The notes under the pieces were generated by a model. That model made no database searches. It was not told the DNA's origin and saw only the letters and a program-made list of their open reading frames with translations. A program made the translations under genes and the position numbers. A stretch of DNA of 64,000 nt from Panopea generosa (Eukaryota > Mollusca > Bivalvia > Adapedonta > Hiatellidae). Positions 12,240 to 22,768 of this stretch are shown one piece after another. Positions within the stretch are counted from its first letter, which is position 1. Every line of letters begins with the position of its first letter. The stretch is from the NCBI GenBank assembly GCA_029582155.1, contig CM055907.1:16094974-16158973 (forward strand), given 5' to 3'.

Positions 12240-12432
12240 TTATTTTATAACGAGTGTAGATCAAGTTATTACAAATCACATTCGAGGTCTTCCTAGATAG
12301 AAACAGTACTAAGCTTGGGTGGAAAAATAAATGTCTCTCTCAATAACACCGCACATATCGGTGGAGAAGTGCCAAACCTTGGACCCTCAGATCCTGGGTT
12401 CGAGGCACTACCACTTGACCACACGCTCCACC
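12240..12432 (-). repeat. SINE-D copy (minus strand)
   Basis: Read on the minus strand it gives GTGGAGCGTGTGGTCAAGTGG, CCTCGAACCCAGGATCTGAGG, GTCCAAGG, AGTACTGTTTCTATCTAGGAAGACC and GTGATTTGTAATAACTTG, in the order of the copy at 46014-46225. The head keeps tRNA-like A-box and B-box words. The open frames on both strands here (12293-12623) are not genes. Confidence 0.7.
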
Positions 12433-12549
12433 TACTACACATATTTCCAGTATGTCCTGCAGAAACCGGTTCTGCTTCTTCCCTTTGTCTAAATAACCTA
12501 ATAGTGGCTGATATTATTAATATCGAAATATCAAAACACAGCAATATAT

Positions 12550-14720
12550 CTTTACAGCAGCTGATATCTCATGACCACTGTTTATCTCGGCATAATGACA
12601 TGGAACTTCAGTACAGTAGCTGATATCTCATGACCACTGTTTATCTCGTCATCATGACATGCAACTCCGGTTACAGATGCTTATATCTCATAACCACTGT
12701 TTAGCTCGTCATTATGACATATAACTCCATTGACAGCAGCTGATATCTCATGGCCACTGTTTATCTCGTCATTATGACATGGATCTTCAGTTACAGTTGT
12801 CTATTTCTCACGACCACTCTTTATCTCGTCATTATGATATGTTACTCCGGTTACAGATGCTTATATCTCATAACCACTGTTTAGCTCGTCATTATGACAA
12901 GCAACTCAAGTTACAGCTGCTTATATCTCATGACCACTGTTTAGCTCGTTATTATGACATGAAACTTCAGTTACAGCTGCTAATATTTCATGACCACTGT
13001 TTAGCTCGTTATTATGACAAGCAACTCCAGTTACAGCTGTTAATATCTCATGACCACTGTTTAGCTCGTTATTATGACAAGCAAACCCAGTTACAGCAGC
13101 TGATATCTCACGACCACTGTTTAGCTCGTTATTATGACAAGCAAACCCAGTTACAGCAGCTGATATCTCACGACCACTGTTTAGCTCGTCATTATGACAA
13201 GCAAACCCAGTTACAGCAGCTGATATCTCACAACAACTGTTTAGCTCGTTATTATGACATGGAACTTCAGTTACAGCTGCTATATCTCATGACCACTGTT
13301 TAGCTCGTCATTATGACAAGCAACTCCTGTTACAGAAGCTGATATCTCATGACCACTGTTTAGCTCGTTATTTTGACATGGAACTTCAGTTACAGCTGCT
13401 TATATCTCATGACCACTGTTTAGCTCGTTATTATGACAAGCAACTCCTGTTACAGCTGCTAATATTTCATGACCACTGTTTAGCACGTTAATATGACATG
13501 GAACTTCAGTTACAACTGCTTATATCTCATGACCACTGTTTAGCTCGTCATTATGACAAGCAAACCCAGTTACAGCAGCTGATGTCTCACGACCACTGTT
13601 TAGCTCGTTATTATGACATGGAACTTCAGTTACATCTGCTATATCTCATGACCACTGTTTAGCTCGTCATTATGACAAGCAACTCCTGTTACAGAAGCTG
13701 ATATCTCATAACCACTGTTTAGCTCGTCATTATGACATGGAACTTCAGTTACAGCTGCTTATATCTCATGACCACTGTTTAGCTCGTCATTATGACAAGC
13801 AACTCCTGTTACAGAAGCTGATATCTCATGACCACTGTTTAGCTCGACATTATGACAAGCAAACCCAGTTACAGCAGCTGATATCTCACGACCACTGTTT
13901 AGCTCGTCATTATGACATGGAACTTCAGTTACAGCTGCTATATCTCATGACCACTGTTTAGCTCGTCATTATGACAAGCAACTCCTGTTACAGAAGTTGA
14001 TATCTCATGACCACTGCTTAGCTCGTCATTATGACATGGAACTTCAGTTACAGCTGCTATATCTCATGACCACTGTTTAGCTCGTCATTATGACAAGCAA
14101 CTCCTGTTACAGAAGCTGATATCTCATGACCACTGTTTAGCTCGTTATTTTGACACGGATCTTCAGTTACAGCTGCTTATATCTCATGACCACTGCTAAG
14201 CTCGTCATTATGACAAGCAACTCCTAATACAGCTGCTAATATTTCATGACCACTATTTAGCTGCTAATATTTCATGACCACTATTTAGCTCGTTATTATG
14301 ACAAGCAACTCCAGTTACAGCTGTTAATATTTCATGACCACTGTTTAGCTCGTTATTATGACAAGCAACTCCAGTTACAGCTGTTAATATTTCATGACCT
14401 CTGTTTAGCTCGTTATTATGACAAGCAACTCCAGTTACAGCTGTTAATATCTCATGACCACTGTTTATCTCGTTATTATGACAGGTAACTTCAGTTACAG
14501 CTGCCTATATATCATGACCACTGTTTATATCGTCATTATGATATATTACTCCGGTTACAGATGATTATATCTCATAACCACTGTTTAGCTCGGCATTATG
14601 ATATGCAAATCCAGTTACAGCTGCTATATCTCATGACAACTGTTTATATCTTCAAAATGACATGCAACTCCAGTTACAGCTGCTTATATCTCATAACCAC
14701 TGCTTATCTCGTCATAATGG
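12550..14720 (+). repeat. 60-bp minisatellite array, about 36 copies
   Basis: Units of 60 bp (some 59) contain TTACAGCTGCTTATATCTC, ATGACCACTGTTTAGCTCG and TCATTATGACAAGCAACTC. They are clearly related to the 59-bp units at 3630-4955 (ATATCTC..ACCACTG..CTCGTCAT.ATGACA). Local amplification is visible: three near-identical CAAACCCAGTTACAGCAGC units at about 13080-13260, then alternating GGAACTTCAG and AAGCAACTCCTG units forming a roughly 119-bp dimer between 13260 and 14110. Runs of 60-bp units keep a frame open, giving a 174-codon frame at 12779-13303 with a 20-residue repeat (ISHDHCLARYYDKQ core); single-base losses break it repeatedly. Confidence 0.95.
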
Positions 14721-15165
14721 CATCAAACAACCATTGCTTGTCCAAAAGCATCGGGAGTGAATTTTATAGTGTCAAAACAAACACGTCTGTCAGACAATTC
14801 TACAAAGCAGTAATGGATATATTCTCTGTGTTAATGGAACCATAATTCATTTAATCATTGGAGTTGTTATGCCAAATGAAAATCTCTATCTTTATTTTGA
14901 CAGAATAAACATTATACTGAGTCGACTCAAAAACAATCTAAAAATAACACACATTCCCCAAGACAAAATTGAATAAGCAACCATACCAAATTGGCTTGCT
15001 CTCAATGTTCTGTAATTTAAAGGAAATCATACAAATCGTATACGATTAGATCCATTGCTGCGGCATAAAGTTATATTGGATATTTATGGATATATTTCCG
15101 ATTCTTTGATCGACTAAACGTTTATCACTTTTATTGTATAGACCATCATTTTGAATTGGTTTGAG
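14715..15165 (+). repeat. Right flank of the 60-bp array, duplicated at 4962-5425
   Basis: Homologous in order and orientation to 4962-5425 (see that entry). The pair shows that a block of array plus flank was duplicated about 9.7 kb apart, after which the arrays diverged in unit length and sequence. Confidence 0.9.
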
Positions 15166-15340
15166 TTGTGCCAGTTGGCTCATATGATTTCCATATTTAT
15201 TTATTTATATATAATATAATGATATCACCTTGACATACTGATTTGCTTATGCTATGTCGTCCTGACTCAATAAAACTTTTTAACCAGGGTTTCATTGCAG
15301 TAGTATAAATTTTCGTACAGAATAATCTAAACGGTCATGT

Positions 15341-15490
15341 GTTAGGTCCTATGAGCGGCTAAATGCGGTGTCTTTTAGCAAGACACGTTTCCGCATATGC
15401 TTAGTACTGGTTAAAACCAGGAAGACTTCGAACATGATTTGTATAAGTTGTAAGAACTTGTTTCACAACCATACTAAAATAAATAAGTTT
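15341..15490 (+). repeat. SINE-D copy (plus strand, 5' truncated)
   Basis: TAGCAAGACACGTTTCCGCATATGCTTAGTACTGGTT, AGGAAGACTTCGAACATGATTTG and AAGTTGTAAGAACTTGTTTCACAA match the SINE-D body in the copies at 46014-46225 and 50729-50840. The tRNA-like head is missing or unrecognisable. Confidence 0.75.
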
Positions 15491-16215
15491 AAACTAAGTG
15501 TCAGTCAAGTTTTGACTGTTTTGTCAGAGAAACTGAGCATCAATCTTTGAAGTTTAAGGTATTTTTGTAACTGTGTTATATAGAGATATAAATATGCATA
15601 TTCTTATACGGTGTATTATAATACAGATATAGAAATACTTGTAATTTTTATATTTTGTCACACTTGCGGTAGTGCGCGATACATAATATGTGTATTAAAC
15701 CATAAAATAACATAAGAGAAGTTGATAATTTGATAAGCCATTTCGTCACGTAATATAGTTGAAAGCATGTTTACAAAAGACGATTTTTGTTATGTTTACA
15801 TGTATAGGTCTTATTTTCACTGAACACCTCACTTGAGGTTTTTTTCAACTCACATTTCATAAAAATGCTATATTTTCATTTCTATGACATCATCCTGTAT
15901 GATTTCCACTAGCAATGAGAAAAGATTGGTGATGACTTTTAATCTATGTTGTCATCAAATGTGACATGTGTTACAGTTATGTTATCAATCTGTTCGACTG
16001 AGGGCAATCTTAGTTTGAAACCGGCCCCAGATTTTTTGACTTAGTACGCATGATCTGTGTCAATTGTCCCGAAGTAATGTACGGATACGTTTTATTTATA
16101 ATTATTACATGTACATGTATGTTCAGATTTCAACTACTTTAAAACATAACATCACACATCTTAAACTTATACCGCAGATATATATAAAACACCATTTGTG
16201 TGAGTATCGTTATTT
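15491..16215. other. Unassigned A+T-rich DNA with a CTCACTTGAGG palindrome
   Basis: TTCACTGAACACCTCACTTGAGGTTTTTTTCAACTCA at 15818-15855 resembles the foldback motif at 35510-35575 and 60760-60805. Nothing else was recognised. Confidence 0.35.
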
Positions 16216-16233
16216 GAGAGAGAGAGAGAGAGA
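16216..16233 (+). repeat. GA dinucleotide microsatellite
   Basis: About nine GA units. Confidence 0.9.
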
Positions 16234-16822
16234 TGTCATAGAAAGAACATTTACGATTACAGTTTGGTAATTTTTTATAGTGCTAATTTGAAAAATGTAA
16301 ATTCAAATGAAAACCTATTAGGAATTGTTGCGGAAAAATTTGCACGTTTTACTCTTTCCTGTTTCTCGTGCATGTATATATACACAACATTTATTTCATA
16401 TTCTGAGAATCTAACTGAATGATTTATAATACAATTCCCACCGTTTGTTGTTAAAAAATACGTACGTACATGTAACTTTTCTTGTTTTAAGGCACGATTA
16501 TAAATAGATAGACGAATACAAATCAGAAAACGTAACATCTAAATTATGATTATACTAATATGCGACATTGTATACACATTTTGTTGATACTCTTGTTTTG
16601 AAAACGGCAATTAAGCAATTTAGATATATTGTTTAGCTATACAGAAAACACAAACATTGTAAAAAATATGTGCTCGTATACGATATAGGGTTTTATGTAT
16701 AGTATACTAGAAAAGCTGGATATCCACTGAATAAAATACAAATATACATACATAAACACGTATATCAAATAATTATGTCAGAAGCATAACAATTTATAAT
16801 ATATATATGATTATGGTCTCAC

Positions 16823-17303
16823 CTTTGTTTGGAACAAAAACGTTCAGCCACAAGCATTCTTCAGACTGGTTACGTGTAAATGATGCCAATTCCTTCAACT
16901 TTTCTAAGAGATTTTTCTCGATTGAGGTATGCGATACTCCTAGGTCTATATCTTCCAAGAACTTTTGCGGGCAAACCGGTTTATGATTGGTAGCGTATAT
17001 GTTCTTTTCTGTCGGCCTTCCGGCCCCTTTGTTACTAAAAAACCTCAACACGTGACGTTGACTCATTCGTAGGACAGCGTATTGAATGCCTCTGTATTCC
17101 TCAACATTTCTTAAATTTGTATCCGCACTGAACGTGACCTTTAATCCTCTTATGTATATACCGTCATGGAGCGGTTTACCGTCACCAACCGAATTCTTAT
17201 TCATTTTACTACTTGAAGGCATAATATTATTGTATTGACCTAGAATGAGTTTGTTCAAAAGCAGAATAATGAAAAACAAATATCTGTAATCCATATTTGC
17301 CAT
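16823..17303 (-). CDS. Neuroligin/cholinesterase-like protein, 5' coding exon only
   Basis: This is the only recognisable protein-coding exon. It encodes about 160 residues on the minus strand. Residues 4-22 (DYRYLFFIILLLNKLILG) form a signal peptide. Then follow IRGLKVTFS (51-59), matching the strand before the esterase domain; VEEYRGIQYA (67-76), matching the V-x-x-Y/F-x-G-[IV]-P-Y-A motif of carboxylesterase-fold proteins; VCPQ (110-113); and EECLWLNVFVPN (148-159), matching the E-[DE]-C-L-x-L-N-[VI]-[YF]-x-P motif. Cys111 and Cys150 would make the first family disulfide, and their wide spacing is more like neuroligins than acetylcholinesterase. NQS at 145-147 is a possible N-glycosylation site. 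The start at 17303 has A at -3 and G at +4; a second Met three codons later is possible. The frame runs into AACAAAG|GTGAGACC, a good splice donor after the first base of a codon (phase 1). Oddities: Gln replaces the usual Pro in GIPYA and the following Pro-Pro is absent, so the protein is divergent or decaying. Family members are membrane-anchored adhesion proteins or secreted esterases; the catalytic region is not in this exon, so activity cannot be judged. Confidence 0.8.
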
Positions 17304-17376
17304 GATTTAGTATAGGGACATCAGCGAATGTTACAAGAAGTTGGGATTATTTACTAAAACCACAATTTTCCCGGCT

Positions 17377-17387
17377 ATTTTAATATA
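17377..17387 (-). promoter_or_regulatory. Possible TATA-like element upstream of the neuroligin-like exon
   Basis: TATATTAAAAT lies on the minus strand about 75-85 bases upstream of the start codon. In such A+T-rich DNA a match like this is common by chance. Confidence 0.15.
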
Positions 17388-18314
17388 CAGTCTTCCTGAA
17401 GTTGTTCGCAGTTTGGCCGTTGAATTTTATATCATTATTTTTCAATGTTTGTATCCTAACGACGACTACGATGAAACTGCATTAAATCCCTGTTAGTTTT
17501 ATATTGACTTACATGCATTTAGCATGCTGTGTTGTGATGGTTATGTATGTACAAAAATAGCAAGAAAATATATAACACTTGTGTTGCTTTGTACTTTTTA
17601 TCAAAGATTAGTGATTGATGACACAATGTTGGCATTTGCCATTAACTCCTCTCTCAAAACACAATAAATGTTATTCTAACATCGATGATCTTATGCAATG
17701 GCAAATCAATTTTATATTTAAATATGGATGAAAAACGTGAATTATTATGCAAAATGCATGCATACCTTTCACGACTATTTCATGTTATGCAGCCAATAAA
17801 ATCGAATAAAAAACACTCTTATATAACTACGCCGACAGTAAACCGAAATAACTTCATTAAAAGATAGAGCATTTATTGTGAACAACGAACAGTAGGATCT
17901 TATGCTTTATTGGATCATAAACTGAACAGTCAAAGTCAAATATCTACACGTAAATCCAATCTAGTAGTTCATACGTATGTTACAGACATACCACTGTTGT
18001 TATATTCCGCTATCACCTACTGTAGTATGGCGAAGAAATAATAACACTGGATATACAGATTTTCTCCTTTCTGGTCAATGACCATTTTGTTAATCATGTC
18101 GATTTTTATCTTCCCTCTCACTCACTTTTTTTATCATCTAACACTTCGTTCCTATACTAAGAGAAAGTAAATGATAAATTATCAAATTATTTGCCTAGTT
18201 TATATTTTATTAACCATAAAAACAATCCGTTTTTTTAACTGCGTTCTGCCACGGACATCAAATAAGTTAACTCTACCACAATACGTCTATATATATATAT
18301 GCGTGTGTTTTTAT
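17388..18314. other. Unassigned A+T-rich DNA
   Basis: Upstream of the neuroligin-like exon; only a short TA tract near 18290 and chance open frames of about 60 codons were seen. Confidence 0.35.
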
Positions 18315-18410
18315 AGTATAAATTGGCAAAGCACGGGGAAGCATTGGCAGGCACCCTAGTGCTGTCGTTTTGATAAGTGCCTATAACTAAATGCACATTG
18401 TGATAGTTTG
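18315..18410 (+). repeat. Short dispersed repeat, copy 2 (partner at 8845-8925)
   Basis: Same ordered blocks as 8845-8925. A further GTATAAATTGGCAAA-like word occurs at about 18675 without the rest. Confidence 0.5.
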
Positions 18411-19307
18411 TGTATATATGAAAACGCGGATTATACCAGTTTCTTAACAGGTAAATATCGTTTACATGATAAGGTGACAATTGTTTCTTTTTATTAATAT
18501 ACTTCGTTTTGTTAACTGAAACGAAGATGAAAATTTAAGAATTCGTATAGTTTTAATTAAAACACTATATACGTGTTAATAAAATTCTTAATTACAAAAC
18601 ACTAGTTATAAAAAAGTTAAGCAATAAAAGCAATCACTGGTTTGTATAATAATGTTATAAACACAGTTTCACATTATAAATTGGCAAAAAGAAATTGAAA
18701 CAAATAAATGAGAGAAATAAACACAAACTCATCTGCCTCAGAACCTTTAATCAATCACTATGATCCTTAATTTAAAAATGGTAAATCCATTATCGCACAT
18801 TATTACTTCCACTTTTGATTCAGAATTATCGCCAATTCCCTTCATAGCACTATAGGTATTAAGACATTTCCATTTCCTATATATCCAAATTATACCTTCT
18901 CTCTTCTGTTTGAAGTTTCCGCACACGTGCTTTCACAAGCACGTACTCTAACGAAGAACAGCAACAAACACACAATAACAACTCTGTACATGTTAAAACA
19001 CTTATTCCAACTTTTCCGGCATAGTTCCTACAGTAGAGATTCGCCTAGCGATAGCGGAAAGTAGAAATCTATATTTTTGGCTTATATAAATAACTAGAAG
19101 AAATATCTTCCGATACGCTTGATTTTCACTAGTTTATCTGAAGCCGTAGCTCGTTCGTCTTCCAAGAAATTATTTGTATTTGCTAAGTCGGTGACTTTCT
19201 AAGCTAGATTAGACGATAAAACAATTCTGTACCGTGATCTTAGAAGCAGCTGATGCTGAACCGTCTGGTAATACTTTTGTTTTCCTTATAATTGGTCATT
19301 TGTTATT
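18411..19307. other. Unassigned A+T-rich DNA
   Basis: Nothing recognisable. Confidence 0.35.
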
Positions 19308-19328
19308 AGAGAGAGAGAGAGAGAGAGA
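19308..19328 (+). repeat. GA dinucleotide microsatellite
   Basis: About ten GA units. Confidence 0.9.
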
Positions 19329-20220
19329 CCGTTTGATCATATGCCGAGCATGCTCCCTGAATATGGATGTCGCGAGTTCTTCGATAAACGATAAGGGGTA
19401 TAATTACTTCACGTACCACGCACATCTAATATAAGTTAAGTTAAAGTATTTGGAGCCGCTTGCTATCAAATCGTTATATGAGTAGTATTACAAAACCGAA
19501 CTCTGTTTCAGAAATATGTCTGTTCCATGTAGAAGTTTTAACAGTATTGCAATATCAGTGTCATTTGTAATGGAAGCGTTCACGTGGCCGTGACTGTTTA
19601 AATTGCATTTCAGTTACATTAGCGGATTACAATTATTTATGATTAGTAAACAGTCAAATATATATTAGATATTGGTCAAATATTGTTTTGTTGGGTACAG
19701 ATTATCTGCCTTGGACTGATTATATTTAAAGAGGTGCAAGGGAAATTAAAAGATAGTGGATAATATAAATTTTATCGAATTTAGTGTTATTACAAATTTA
19801 AAACGTTTTTACAGATAAAAGCATTTGATTGAAATCATTCGAAAATCGTTTTGCACTATCGTATGATTATTGAAACCAAAAGAGCACCTTGAATCATCGA
19901 TAATTTAAACAGTATAAAAATGAAATACCATACAGAATGAATTACTTGTATTTCAGAGCCAAGAAAAACAAATATAAACATAAATAATTATCGTCAATCT
20001 AGGACAGGTACCGCAAATACAAAAAAAGAGGGTCATTGATAATATGACTTCCAACTGAGAGATTACACGAGGTGATATTTACGCGCACCTGTGGATAAAA
20101 TACATGCGATACGACGTAAATGTTTACGTCATCTTGGCTCCTGGTTACAGTATTTAATAAGATATATTTACGAGGACCTCTAAATGCTATACCGTATATA
20201 TGCATATGAATATTATAAAA
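19329..20220. other. Unassigned A+T-rich DNA
   Basis: The last part (from about 20060) has isolated words such as ACGAGGTGATATTTACG that may be very diverged units of the 49-bp array that follows. Confidence 0.3.
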
Positions 20221-20224
20221 GTGT

Positions 20225-20845
20225 AAACGAAGCGACGTTTTCCGGTAGTTAATTAAAGTACAAAATAGGGAACGTTTACGTGTACATGTCCCACTGTCTA
20301 TATTAAGGACAGACGAGGCAACGTTTATGTTTACCTGTACATATATGTAGTTCAAATACAAACGAGACAACGTTTATGTGCACTTGTACATATATGTAGT
20401 TCAAGTACAAACGAGGTAACGTTTATGTGCACCTGTACATATATGTATTTCAAATACAAACGAGGCAACGTTTATGTGCACTTGTACATATATGTAGTTC
20501 AAGTACAAACGAGGCAACGTTTATGTGCACCTGTACACATATGTAGTTCAAGTACAAACGAGGAAACGTTTATGTGCACCTGTACATATATTCAGTTTAA
20601 GTACAAACGAGGCAACGTTCGTGCGTATATATGTTTTAAGTACAAGCGAAGCGATGTTTATGTAAAACTGTCCCGCTATCTAGTTTAATAATCAGCGATA
20701 CAACATTAACGTGTACAACGATGTAGTTTAAGTACAAAAGAGGCGCCATTGGTATGGTAACCTTCTCCTCTATCTAGTTTATATACATTTGTTCAAACGA
20801 AGCAACATGTACATACACCTGTACCTCTATCAAGCTTAAGTATAT
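20225..20845 (+). repeat. 49-bp minisatellite, left part
   Basis: Well-kept units of 49 bp start near 20361, 20410, 20459, 20508 and 20557 and contain ACAAACGAGGCAACG, TTTATGTGCACCTGTACATA and TATGTAGTTCAAGT. More diverged units run outward to about 20225 and 20845. The open frames here (19999-20370 minus, 20425-20688 plus) arise from the repeat. The array resumes at 21140 after a SINE-B insertion. Confidence 0.9.
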
Positions 20846-21139
20846 TTTATTGATTAATTGAATCTTTAGTGTCATATTTATGCCATCGATGGCTTACAGA
20901 CGATCAGTTAACCTAGCCACTCTTTCCTGGGATCCTAAAAGGTTAACTAGTACTCAAGCACATCCCATCTCCGCATGTAACTGATATCTTTCCAACTTGA
21001 ATCAGCGATGAGGGGCGAATTATAATGAGACACAATGTCGTATATCAATCATCACGGAGACTGTTACAGGGTAGGGATTTGAACTCAACACCACTGGATT
21101 GAAAGTCGACTGAATTAATCGGACCCGGACGAACCAACA
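20846..21139 (-). repeat. SINE-B copy inserted in the 49-bp array
   Basis: On the minus strand it reads a tRNA-like head (GGTTCGTCCGGGTCCG .. GTCGACTTTCAATCCAGTGG .. GAGTTCAAATCCC), then CAGTCTCCGTGATGATTGATATACGAC, AAAGATATCAGTTAC, GGAGATGGGATGTGC, GAGTACT, ACTGATCGTCTGTAAGCC and a tail of AATCAATAA type. The same order is seen at 59621-59870 and 30161-30424. Units of the 49-bp minisatellite occur on both sides, so the SINE landed inside the array. Confidence 0.85.
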
Positions 21140-21205
21140 GGTACATGTGTCTGTCCTTCTATCTAGTTTAAGTTCAAATGAGGTTACGTTTGTGTATACA
21201 CAAAT
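21140..21205 (+). repeat. 49-bp minisatellite, right remnant
   Basis: GGTACATGTGTCTGTCCTTCTATCTAGTTTAAGTTCAAATGAGGTTACGTTTGTG is a diverged unit of the array at 20225-20845. Confidence 0.65.
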
Positions 21206-21280
21206 TATATTACAAGATATTCAGAAAAAAAGTCAAGCTAGAAATAGCTTTCTTCCCAATTATGTTGTTATGTATCGAAT

Positions 21281-21552
21281 ATACATACATACTTACATGC
21301 ATACATACCTACATACATACATACATACATACATACATACATACATACATACATACATACATACATACATACATACATACATACATACATACATACATAC
21401 ATACATACATACATACATAGATACATACATACATACATACATACATACATACATACATACATACATACATACATACATACATACATACATACATACATAC
21501 ATACATACATACATACATACATACATACATACATACATACATACATACATAC
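21281..21552 (+). repeat. TACA tetranucleotide microsatellite, about 66 units
   Basis: Near-perfect (TACA)n with a few interruptions near the left edge (ACTTACATGC, ACCTACA) and a single TAGA variant at 21418. It produces long open frames on both strands (YIHT and MYVC repeats) with no coding meaning. The length and purity suggest a highly mutable locus. Confidence 0.98.
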
Positions 21553-22407
21553 AATAAGCATTAACATAGTTAATATTTTATAATTTTTCACATTCGTACA
21601 GACAATAACGATGAGATAATTATAATGTAATAAATAAAACTGACGATATGACTTATCGAACTTTAAGTAAATTTGACGAAAGTCGTCTGTGAGACAGATT
21701 ACATACGAATTTGTGAACAAAAAAGTAGATCACCGTAGGGACTTGCGTGACAATGCCACTAGCATTGCAGAGCCATTAGTGAAAATGCAAAGGCAACTAA
21801 CCAAGCATTTTCTAACGAACGCACGCTATTGCCTGAAATTGTATATTTGTATTTTGACACGAACGCGGCTTCAAGACGCGTAAGAATAAATTAATTAATC
21901 ATTGTATATTAAGCCACCCGCCATAAAACGGTGCAAAACAGTCGGCGTATTGGTGTCTATCCTTGCAAGTGAACAAACCTTGTAATTAGTATTGAAATAT
22001 TTGGAGAGAAATGGCGAAATAGAAATAAATTATGGTTATTTATGCAGGAGCATCTTCGAGAAATATAACCGCTGAGGCAAAACTAATTTGTCATTAATCT
22101 TTCTGTGTTAATTGTTACCTTTATATAACTTTAATGTGATCATTTTAATCATACTTTATATTTTTATTTGCTTTTCCCATGTGGATTAACCTTTACAAAA
22201 TGGGCCATCGTCATCGAGCCTTCTTACAGTTATAGCGGCAAAACAGAATTTCAATTTAGATTTGAAATAGATATGATTGTTTGACAATGATTATTTTATT
22301 CGGCAAAATGTTTATTAAGTTTGCTCATATTTAATATATTCAGACCCGTACCGCTAAGATATTCCATATATATATATATCAAACTTATTTTATCTTATAT
22401 ATTGTCT
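21553..22407. other. Unassigned A+T-rich DNA
   Basis: Nothing recognisable. Confidence 0.35.
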
Positions 22408-22420
22408 TGTTTTAAATATA
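22408..22420 (+). repeat. Target-site duplication, left copy (SINE-A)
   Basis: TGTTTTAAATATA is repeated exactly at 22756-22768, directly flanking the SINE. Confidence 0.9.
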
Positions 22421-22755
22421 CCTCGGCGTGGTCTAGTGGCAGAGCGTCCGCCTCGCATACGGAAGGTCGTGGGTTCAATCCCCGACCGGGGCATACCAAA
22501 GACTTTGAAAATGGTACTATAAGCTTCCTTGCTTGACGCTCAGCATTTAGAGGAGAGTTCTAGGTCTGGTCGGCCCGGTGCATGTATAATGTGACTGGGT
22601 GGGGTATCATACCATATGTCTGCGGCATGATACTCCAGTGTGACAGCGCTTAGAATACTGTCTCAAGTAGACGCCGTCGCGATATGACTGAAAAATTGTT
22701 GAAAGCGACGCTTAACACCATACAACAACTACAACAACAACAACAACAACAACAG
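22421..22755 (+). mobile_element. Full-length SINE-A, tRNA-derived, CAA tail
   Basis: The head (22421-22493) has an A-box TGGTCTAGTGG and a B-box GGTTCAATCCC, the internal RNA polymerase III promoter. An anticodon-arm-like TCCGC CTCGCAT ACGGA puts CGC in the anticodon position, so the ancestor looks like an Ala tRNA; this is inference. The body contains CTCAGCATTTAGAGGAGAG, GGTCTGGTCGGCCCGG, ATAATGTGACTGGGTGGGG, CAGCGCTTAGAATACTGTC and GATATGACTGAAAAATTG. The tail is about nine CAA units ending at 22754. A perfect 13-bp target duplication (22408-22420, 22756-22768) shows insertion by a LINE-type machinery. The body may belong to the V-SINE group described in molluscs, which I could not check. 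Confidence 0.93.
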
Positions 22756-22768
22756 TGTTTTAAATATA
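22756..22768 (+). repeat. Target-site duplication, right copy (SINE-A)
   Basis: Exact copy of 22408-22420. Confidence 0.9.

Noticed and set aside
12779..13961. Repeat protein of 20-residue units
   Set aside because: The frame exists only because the satellite period is 60; indels break it every few units and no start or splice context is visible. Kept as a finding, not a gene.
21147..21720. Proteins with YIHT or MYVC repeats
   Set aside because: They are translations of the TACA microsatellite on either strand.
22421..22493. Functional tRNA-Ala gene
   Set aside because: The acceptor stem does not close and the sequence continues into a SINE body found in other copies.
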